This document shows, one piece after another, positions 21,990-27,254 of a stretch of DNA of 27,254 nucleotides. The number at the start of each line of letters is the position of its first letter. Positions within the stretch are counted from its first letter, which is position 1. The DNA is taken from NCBI GenBank assembly GCA_036397975.1, contig DASWHW010000182.1, positions 1 to 27,254 of the forward strand. The letters run 5' to 3'. The DNA comes from SZUA-287 sp036397975. GTDB lineage: Bacteria > Bacteroidota > Ignavibacteria > UBA10030 > UBA6906. Under the pieces are notes generated by a model. It ran no database searches. It had not been told where the DNA came from and saw only the letters and a program-made list of their open reading frames with translations. A program made the translations under genes and the position numbers.

Positions 21990-24131
21990 CTATAGGTCAA
22001 TCGGAATTCCCCGTTGGATCGACTCTAAAATCCTAAAAGTAACCTCCGTTGTTTCACAAACGGAATCGAATGAAATTACGGCACCGTTCGCTCCTTGAAC
22101 AGCAAGCACAAACTGCTTCATCTCTTCAGCGTGCCCCTTTCCTCCATCGTAGCCCTTCCGCTTTCTATTCCCGTTCCGTGAGAAAATCACCTCATCGAAG
22201 TTCTTCATGATCGCCGTCATTCCTCCACGGTGGACTTCACAATACTCTTTGCCAACAGCGGGATCTCCATCAGAAAGATACGTCAAATTACCGATCGACC
22301 CGTCCTCAAACCTTATAGCTGCGTTAACATTTTCGTGACTTCCTTGTTGATGCTTGGAGGAAGGAAGTGCAACCGCAAACACCTTCGCAGGTCGTGCTCC
22401 TGTAAGAAACTGCATGCAGTCAACAAAATGACAAGCCTCCCCAACGATGCGCCCCCCGTGGGCGGGATCGTTCATCCAATGGTTCGTCGGAAGTACACCT
22501 GCATTCACTCGATAGGTTATCGTCATTGGTTCGCCGGACTCCGACAGGAAATCAAACATGTCCCTGAACTGCTTTGAATATCGTCTGTTAAAACCAGCTG
22601 TGACAATCAAATCTTTCCTTTTTGATCGAACTTTCTTAAGTGCGTCAATCTCTTTCAGCGAAATGGCAACAGGCTTTTCAACGAACACATGTTTTCCATT
22701 CTGAAGAGCCTCGACAACGTAACGCGCATGCGAATCATGCCGTGTCGCAATCACGACAGCACTTGTTTCTTTGTCTTTGAGGATTTCTTTAGGATCGGTT
22801 GCAATGAAGCCAAAGCTGAATTTCCGCCCTACGGATTGGGCAGTGACGGGACTCGTTGTGGCAACACCGCGGAGAGCGACTCCCGAGTTCTTCAAATGAG
22901 GAAGCAAATATGACTGCGCAAAGTTTCCTGCACCGATGAAACCGATCCCGGGCTTTCCCGATTTCGTTTCAACAATGGTGGCACTTTCGATTCGCTTGAT
23001 CTGGACCTGCGACTTTGGCGCCGCCGGATATCCTATCACAATCCCGATATACTTGCTTGTCTTCTTGCCGGTAATAAGGTCATACGCTTTCAGCCCCTCA
23101 CCGATGGGAAAGCGGTGTGTCACAAGCTTCGACATCGACAAAGCCCCTCGCTCCATTAGATCGAGAACCGCCTCCATGTTTCTGTTCAGTGTCCAGCGAA
23201 CATGGCCGATAGGATAATCTATTCCTTTTAATTCATACTGCTGGTCGTATCTGCCAGGACCATAAGAGGTTGCGATGGTGAATTCCAATTCCTTTTCATA
23301 AAAACCCGATCGAGGGATGTTCATCCCTACCGAGCCGACGACTACTATCCGGCCTTTCTTTCTTGCAATGGCACAGGCAAGCTCAACGGGGTCGTTAGAC
23401 TTTGTTCCGGCGGTGATAATTGTTGCATCGACACCTCTGCCGTTTGTCCAGGCATCGATCTTGGGAGTGGCGCCAATCTCACTCTTCAGGCATGCATCAC
23501 AACCAAGGGTTTTTGCCAGAGGAAAATTCCCATTCGTTAGATCAAGCCCGATTACCCGGCAACCGTTCGCTTTCAGCAATTGGACAGTAATCAGCCCGAT
23601 GAGTCCAAGACCGATGACTGCAACGCTCTCACCCAGATGAACATTTGCTTGCCGAACCCCTTGCATGGCTATCGCGCCGAGGGTTGTGAACGCCGCATCC
23701 TCAAATTCAACCTTTCCCGGTATCCTCGAGACAAAGTGCTTTGGAACGGAAATTATCTCTGCATGGAAGGCCGATCCCGCGCACGCAACTCGAGCACCCG
23801 GAACAAACGCATCGACCGCCGACTCGAGAACCACACCTGCCGACGAGTAACCCAGTTCCTTGTAATTGTCGAGGCGATTTTTCACTTTCGCGTATGTAGC
23901 CCTCACTCCCTCACGTTGAGCGTTCCCCATTACCTGCTTGACCAGATCAGGACGAGATCGCGCCTTGCCTATCATGGATGCCTGCGCGGTTGCTACGGAA
24001 GTCCGTTCTGTCCCAACACTCACCACCGAGCAAACATTTTGGACAAGAACATGACCATCCTTTAGCTGCGGTGCAGGGAGTTCCTCAATCGAGAGCTTCC
24101 CGTTTTTTTGGTATTGGATTACTTGTAACAT
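21990..24131 (-). CDS. Bi-domain oxidoreductase (MDR alcohol-dehydrogenase-like plus Gfo/Idh)
   Basis: 713 residues. Residues 1 to about 370 are a medium-chain dehydrogenase-like domain with GERT-like SVGTERTSV, a NAD site VIGLGLIGL (about 172-180) and VVGSVGMN. Residues about 393-713 are a Gfo/Idh/MocA domain with GIGFIGAGNFAQ (395-406) and EKP at 485-487. The fusion is a known architecture in surface-polysaccharide clusters, with no settled reaction. The usual zinc cysteines of alcohol dehydrogenases are not evident in the first domain. GAGG lies 5 nt before the ATG at 24131. It heads the run down to the aminotransferase, and the transposase with its palindromes has landed just upstream, where its promoter would be expected. 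Confidence 0.85.
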   Translation of the reverse strand: MLQVIQYQKNGKLSIEELPAPQLKDGHVLVQNVCSVVSVGTERTSVATAQASMIGKARSRPDLVKQVMGNAQREGVRATYAKVKNRLDNYKELGYSSAGVVLESAVDAFVPGARVACAGSAFHAEIISVPKHFVSRIPGKVEFEDAAFTTLGAIAMQGVRQANVHLGESVAVIGLGLIGLITVQLLKANGCRVIGLDLTNGNFPLAKTLGCDACLKSEIGATPKIDAWTNGRGVDATIITAGTKSNDPVELACAIARKKGRIVVVGSVGMNIPRSGFYEKELEFTIATSYGPGRYDQQYELKGIDYPIGHVRWTLNRNMEAVLDLMERGALSMSKLVTHRFPIGEGLKAYDLITGKKTSKYIGIVIGYPAAPKSQVQIKRIESATIVETKSGKPGIGFIGAGNFAQSYLLPHLKNSGVALRGVATTSPVTAQSVGRKFSFGFIATDPKEILKDKETSAVVIATRHDSHARYVVEALQNGKHVFVEKPVAISLKEIDALKKVRSKRKDLIVTAGFNRRYSKQFRDMFDFLSESGEPMTITYRVNAGVLPTNHWMNDPAHGGRIVGEACHFVDCMQFLTGARPAKVFAVALPSSKHQQGSHENVNAAIRFEDGSIGNLTYLSDGDPAVGKEYCEVHRGGMTAIMKNFDEVIFSRNGNRKRKGYDGGKGHAEEMKQFVLAVQGANGAVISFDSVCETTEVTFRILESIQRGIPIDL

Positions 24132-24148
24132 GGGATCCTCTTACTGGT

Positions 24149-24220
24149 GAAGCCGTTAAAACGGCTTTTCGTATTTTGTGTTCACCGTGCCTCAACCCAC
24201 AGCTAAAGCTGTGGGTTTCG
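24149..24220. repeat. Palindromic module P, left copy
   Basis: Two hairpins: AGCCGTT-AA-AACGGCT (24151-24166) and an 11-bp perfect stem AACCCACAGCT-AA-AGCTGTGGGTT (24194-24217). The 72 bp match 24831-24902 with about six differences, and both copies have the same 43-nt hairpin-to-hairpin distance. It lies between the transposase array and the start of the bi-domain oxidoreductase gene. Confidence 0.85.
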
Positions 24221-24250
24221 GGGCTCATTCAGCCATGGTTAGGGGGCGTT

Positions 24251-24390
24251 CCCGGTCGTCGGCTCTCAGCCTCGAGCATCTCCAGCCGGGATTCCCACGG
24301 CTTCAGCCGTGGGAATATGTCGGGACAAAGGCATTTCCAATAGCCGATTCATCGGCTTTCGAGCCTGAGCAGCCCGGCAATCTCATCATC
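24251..24390. repeat. Palindromic module A, including the transposase 3' end
   Basis: It opens with CCCGGTCGTCGGCTCTCAGC, followed by a perfect 12-bp stem ATTCCCACGGCT-TC-AGCCGTGGGAAT (24291-24316) and a 7-bp stem AGCCGAT-TC-ATCGGCT (24342-24357). The TGA stop of the transposase (24351-24349) contains the 2-nt loop of the last hairpin. From 24349 to 24390 the module is transposase coding sequence, and this part is also repeated in module B. Confidence 0.85.
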
Positions 24391-24816
24391 GGTATAGCCA
24401 TACTCGCGCAGGAGAGCTTCAAACTCCTCCCCAAAGGTCTTCACCCGATGATGTTCATCCTGTGTCTCCACGTACCGTTTCACAACATCAAGGTGCTGGT
24501 ACGAGACCGATCCGGCCCAGTAACCTGTTTGCCACGAGAACTTCGGCGCGATAAGGTTGTTCAGGTTGATCCAATGTGAAGACTCGCCTTTGAGAAGCTT
24601 GGCTACATCTTCGATCCGTTGAGAACGCCCGAGGTCGACAAGAAGGTGGGCGTGCTCGGGTCGCATGGCAATGGCGTGGAGGACAATCCCGTTCGTTCCC
24701 GCATATTCTTCGATGTGGTTCCTGATATGCTTCCGTGTATCGCCGCGAAGCAGGGGCTTCCGGTTTTTGGTTGTCCACACGAAGTGAATGTACACCTTCA
24801 CAGATGCGTGTGCCAT
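24349..24816 (-). CDS. tnpA: IS200/IS605-family TnpA transposase (REP-associated tyrosine transposase-like)
   Basis: 155 residues, the normal length of a Y1 single-strand transposase. The HUH metal site is EHAHLLV (His55, His57) and the nucleophile is Tyr115 in VKRYVETQDEHH. YIHFVWTTKNRKPLL, LLKGESSHWIN and FSWQTGYWAGSVS are typical blocks. These enzymes cut and rejoin single-stranded DNA at hairpin-marked ends. The reading frame is intact, so it may be active. GAGG precedes the ATG by 3 nt. The stop codon sits in a hairpin loop of module A. It interrupts the polysaccharide locus between asnB and the bi-domain oxidoreductase gene. Confidence 0.9.
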   Translation of the reverse strand: MAHASVKVYIHFVWTTKNRKPLLRGDTRKHIRNHIEEYAGTNGIVLHAIAMRPEHAHLLVDLGRSQRIEDVAKLLKGESSHWINLNNLIAPKFSWQTGYWAGSVSYQHLDVVKRYVETQDEHHRVKTFGEEFEALLREYGYTDDEIAGLLRLESR

Positions 24817-24830
24817 TGCCCTCGCCTTTC

Positions 24831-24902
24831 GAAGCCGTTAAAACGGCTTTCCGTATTTTGTGTTGATCTTGCCTCAACCCACAGCTGAAGCTGTGGGTTT
24901 TG
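24831..24902. repeat. Palindromic module P', upstream of the transposase
   Basis: Hairpins AGCCGTT-AA-AACGGCT (24833-24848) and AACCCACAGCT-GA-AGCTGTGGGTT (24876-24899), a direct repeat of 24149-24220 with about six differences. It is 15 nt upstream of the transposase ATG and is the probable right end of the element, also placed to affect transposase transcription. Confidence 0.85.
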
Positions 24903-24966
24903 TGTTTCGTTCGGTTGTACTTAGCGAGCGCTTGCGGTTCTAGCACGCGTGATCCCTTCAGTTACT

Positions 24967-25092
24967 CCCGGTCGTCGGCTCTCAGCCTCGACCATCTCCA
25001 GCCCATATTCCCACGACTTCAGCCGTGGGAATATAGCAAAGGCATTCCCAATAGCCGATTCATCGGCTTTCGAGCCTGAGCAATCTCATCAT
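24967..25092. repeat. Palindromic module B, solo and decayed copy
   Basis: Same order as module A: the CCCGGTCG opening, the long stem (25007-25032, now with one mismatch, ACGACT against AGCCGT) and the short stem (25053-25068). It continues into the last 42 bp of the transposase gene but lacks an 8-bp block (GCCCGGCA), and about 8 bp are missing after the long stem. It ends at the point where module C begins. Confidence 0.85.
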
Positions 25093-25207
25093 CCCGGTCG
25101 TCGGCTCTCAGCCTCGAGCATCTCCAGCCCGAATTCCCACGGCTTCAGCCGTGGGAATATGTCGGGGCAAAGGCATTTCCAAGCCGATTCATCGGCTTTC
25201 GAGCCTG
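25093..25207. repeat. Palindromic module C, solo copy
   Basis: Nearly identical to module A through the second hairpin: perfect 12-bp stem at 25133-25158 and 7-bp stem at 25182-25197, with a few substitutions and a 2-bp deletion. Similarity stops about 10 nt into the transposase 3' end, at GAGCCTG. It lies directly head-to-tail with module B and about 100 nt past the end of asnB. Confidence 0.85.
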
Positions 25208-25308
25208 CATGCAGTCCTGCCCTCCGGTCCGCTTTTCTGGTATTGGATTGTCTGGTTCCCTTTATCCAGCGATCTCTGCCGGCGTAAACGTGCGTTCGGG
25301 TTCGCCCA

Positions 25309-27198
25309 TTATCCAAAGAAAGTTCTAAACCAGATTTCATTTGTCAACAACGTCCAGATCATCAGGCCATTGTCCTCCATTCCATCTCTGTCCCTTTTGA
25401 TGAGTGCCGAGACAAAGGATGGATTGTACAGTCCACGCCGCTTCACCGACTCTTCAGAAAGAACATCGTTCACCATTCCAGCCAGAGGTCCCTTCACCCA
25501 GGAGCGAAGCGGCGCCCCAAATGGTGCTTTCGGACGGTGAACAATCTCATGCGGCAGGTATTTCCCGGAAACTTCCTTTAGCAAATATTTTTGCATGCCT
25601 CCACGAATACGATACTTGGGTGGGAGCGTGAAGAGAAACTCCACGATCCTATGGTCTGTCAAGGGCGGCCTCCCTTCCACCCCCACAGCCATAGAAGCCT
25701 TGTCCGAGTAGAGCAGGTTGTGTTCAGGGAGAAAGTACTTCGTGTCGCTCAGGCACATGTTCGTCAGATAGGAGAGTGAATCACGCCCGAATACCTCCGC
25801 CTGACGCTGATAGTATAACGTATCATCGTATGAAATGCCGTTGGCAAAACATCGCTGATACAATTCCCGTGATAACGAAAGGTCAGCCATCATAAACCGC
25901 TCAGCCCGGGGGAGCGATGCAAACGAAAGAAATCGTTTCGACCAACGAATGCTCTTGAGTCCACGGGCGGAAGTCGCGACAGGGATTCTGTCGACGATCC
26001 CTCCTATGAGAGACCGGAGAATAACAGGAACAAACGCCTGGTACGTGTCGGCGTGCAAACAAGCAAGCTGCTTCCTGTATCCCCCAAAGATCTCGTCACC
26101 TCCCATACCGTTGAGCAGGACAGTGATGCCAAGTTCCCGTGCTGCCTGCGAGATGAGATACGTGTTGATCGCAGCCGGATCTGCGAGAGGCTCATCCAAA
26201 TGCCACACAAGTTTCGGCAACAATTCCGCTATGTCTGCGTGGATCTCGAGCTCATGATGCCGCAGCTTGAATTGTTCGGCCACCTTGCGGGCGAACAAGC
26301 TGTCGTCCGGCATTTTCTCGAACTTCTGGTCGGCGTCGCTGAACTTGATGGTGAACGCATGGATGTCTCCACCAGTATTCTTTCTCATCAGCGCGCTGAT
26401 GATGGACGAGTCCAACCCGCCACTCAGGAAGACCCCAACAGGAACATCGGCAATCATCTGGAGGCGGACAGCATCCCGAAGAAGCGAATCGAGTGTTTCC
26501 TTCGCGTACAGTTCGCCACCTGCAGAATCCTCTGTAGGTATCACCTCCCAGTACTTCTTGATCGTCAGCTTGCCCCGCGAGAAGCAAAGCAAATGTCCGG
26601 GAGGAAGTTTCTTGATTCCTTCGAACCCGGTGGAGGGCGAGATTTGAAACCGTGTAGGTGTGTGCAGCGCAGCGTAGTCGGGCCGTTTCTCCACAAGCCC
26701 TGTTGCCAGGATCGCTTTGATCTCTGAGGCAGCCACAAGCCCGTCTTTTGTTTCGGCATAGTACAATGGCTTCACGCCAATGCGGTCCCGTGCTGCAAAG
26801 AACTCCCGACTGGTCGTGTCATAGATGATGAACGCATACATACCGTTCAGTTTCTGGAGACAGGATTCCCCCCACGCCTCATACGCCTTCACCAGTACTT
26901 CGGTGTCACTGTTCGATCTGAATGTGAATCCCTTCCCTTCCAACTCGCGCCTGATCTCCCGGAAGTTGTAAATCTCTCCGTTCAAAACAATCCAGAGAGT
27001 ACGCGAATCATTGCACATCGGTTGATGACCTGCAGGCGAAAGGTCGAGGATGGACAGCCGGCGATGACCGAGACCGGAGCGAGCATCACCGAACCATTCG
27101 ATGCCTTCATCGTCGGGGCCGCGATGCGAAAGAGTATCGCTGATTCGCCCCAACAGATCTCGGTCGCCACATTCAATGAGGCCTGTTATGCCGCACAT
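25309..27198 (-). CDS. asnB: Glutamine-hydrolysing asparagine synthase-type amidotransferase
   Basis: 629 residues. MCGITGLIE begins with the N-terminal nucleophile Cys2 of class II glutamine amidotransferases; SHRGPDDEG, GHRRLSILDLS and LNGEIYN follow. The synthetase half has the PP-loop VFLSGGLDSS and LLNGMGGDEIFGGY. It transfers glutamine nitrogen to a carboxylate after ATP activation: asparagine from aspartate, or, in polysaccharide loci, amidation of a sugar uronic acid as proposed for WbpS of Pseudomonas. Position at the head of this locus makes the second role possible, but the sequence alone does not decide. The start MCG is fixed by the catalytic Cys2, with AGGGA upstream. The 56 nt to its right show no gene. 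Confidence 0.9.
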   Translation of the reverse strand: MCGITGLIECGDRDLLGRISDTLSHRGPDDEGIEWFGDARSGLGHRRLSILDLSPAGHQPMCNDSRTLWIVLNGEIYNFREIRRELEGKGFTFRSNSDTEVLVKAYEAWGESCLQKLNGMYAFIIYDTTSREFFAARDRIGVKPLYYAETKDGLVAASEIKAILATGLVEKRPDYAALHTPTRFQISPSTGFEGIKKLPPGHLLCFSRGKLTIKKYWEVIPTEDSAGGELYAKETLDSLLRDAVRLQMIADVPVGVFLSGGLDSSIISALMRKNTGGDIHAFTIKFSDADQKFEKMPDDSLFARKVAEQFKLRHHELEIHADIAELLPKLVWHLDEPLADPAAINTYLISQAARELGITVLLNGMGGDEIFGGYRKQLACLHADTYQAFVPVILRSLIGGIVDRIPVATSARGLKSIRWSKRFLSFASLPRAERFMMADLSLSRELYQRCFANGISYDDTLYYQRQAEVFGRDSLSYLTNMCLSDTKYFLPEHNLLYSDKASMAVGVEGRPPLTDHRIVEFLFTLPPKYRIRGGMQKYLLKEVSGKYLPHEIVHRPKAPFGAPLRSWVKGPLAGMVNDVLSEESVKRRGLYNPSFVSALIKRDRDGMEDNGLMIWTLLTNEIWFRTFFG

Positions 27199-27254
27199 TC
27201 CCTACCTAGAGGTTAAAGATAACTTCGTCGATTTTGGTTATTAGCCGATTTAAA

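Larger units (their letters stand above)
24149..25207. mobile_element. IS200/IS605-type (RAYT-like) element with solo palindromic end copies
   Basis: The stretch holds one transposase gene (24349-24816, minus strand) and five palindromic modules. Reading the plus strand the order is module P (24149-24220), module A (24251-24390), the transposase, P' (24831-24902), module B (24967-25092) and module C (25093-25207). A and P' directly bracket the gene and are the likely left and right ends of the intact copy (about 24251-24902). The solo P, B and C look like ends of deleted copies. No TnpB or inverted-repeat DDE element is present. The spacers 24221-24250, 24903-24966 and 25208-25308 show nothing recognisable. 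Confidence 0.7.

Noticed and set aside
24194..24316. The long perfect hairpins as transcription terminators
   Set aside because: They lack following T-runs and recur as modules tied to the transposase, which explains them better.
24251..25207. CRISPR-like repeat array
   Set aside because: The repeats are long, palindromic, few and imperfect. B and C abut without a spacer, a transposase gene lies between A and B, and no cas genes are seen.
24949..25340. Open reading frames on both strands across the repeat modules
   Set aside because: They run through palindromes shared with non-coding copies, have no family features or ribosome sites, and encode repeats of the same short motif because of the module duplication.

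Overview
The window reads as a chromosomal piece of a bacterium of the Bacteroidota/Chlorobiota/Ignavibacteriota side of the tree. This is inference from gene content and was not checked by a search. The pointers are a large TPR lipoprotein, a Wzi-type outer-membrane barrel, a DUF2279 protein, a PTPS/GTP cyclohydrolase/SDR pterin cluster and a bi-domain oxidoreductase in a polysaccharide locus. All genes but one (an LTXXQ/Spy-like protein) lie on the minus strand, packed tightly with many 1-50 nt overlaps. TTG start codons are frequent.

Region 1 (1-3700): pyrK-pyrD (pyrD cut by the window edge) downstream of a TPR lipoprotein, and a divergent small periplasmic Spy-like protein ending in a clear terminator. 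Region 2 (3750-6543): a short-chain dehydrogenase, GTP cyclohydrolase I and a eukaryote-like 6-pyruvoyl-tetrahydropterin synthase. Together these look like a tetrahydrobiopterin-type pathway. They follow a Bcp peroxiredoxin, and a second peroxiredoxin with its own terminator lies just upstream.

Region 3 (6619-14211): an envelope module read from right to left. UDP-glucose 6-dehydrogenase and UDP-glucuronate decarboxylase make UDP-xylose. They are followed by a CPBP membrane protease-like protein, a PAP2 membrane phosphatase/transferase, an extended SDR, a DUF2279 protein and a Wzi-like barrel.

Region 4 (14448-24131): a polysaccharide biosynthesis locus. It holds a bi-domain (MDR plus Gfo/Idh) oxidoreductase, an unassigned alpha-helical protein, a DUF354 GT-B-like protein, a UDP-GlcNAc 2-epimerase, a DegT aminotransferase, a polyprenyl-phosphate sugar-phosphate transferase, a Gfo/Idh dehydrogenase and a hexapeptide acetyltransferase. 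The last two with the aminotransferase and the epimerase match the WbpB/E/D/I set for a 2,3-diacetamido uronic acid. The UDP-GlcNAc 6-dehydrogenase (WbpA), flippase and polymerase are not in the window.

Region 5 (24149-25207): an IS200/IS605 (REP-associated, RAYT-like) single-strand transposase gene embedded in families of perfect palindromes. Two solo copies carry remnants of the transposase 3' end. Region 6 (25309-27198): an AsnB-type glutamine amidotransferase at the head of the locus. The most interesting points are the palindrome/transposase array, the pterin cluster, and two gene junctions where an in-frame stop is followed immediately by a TTG start.
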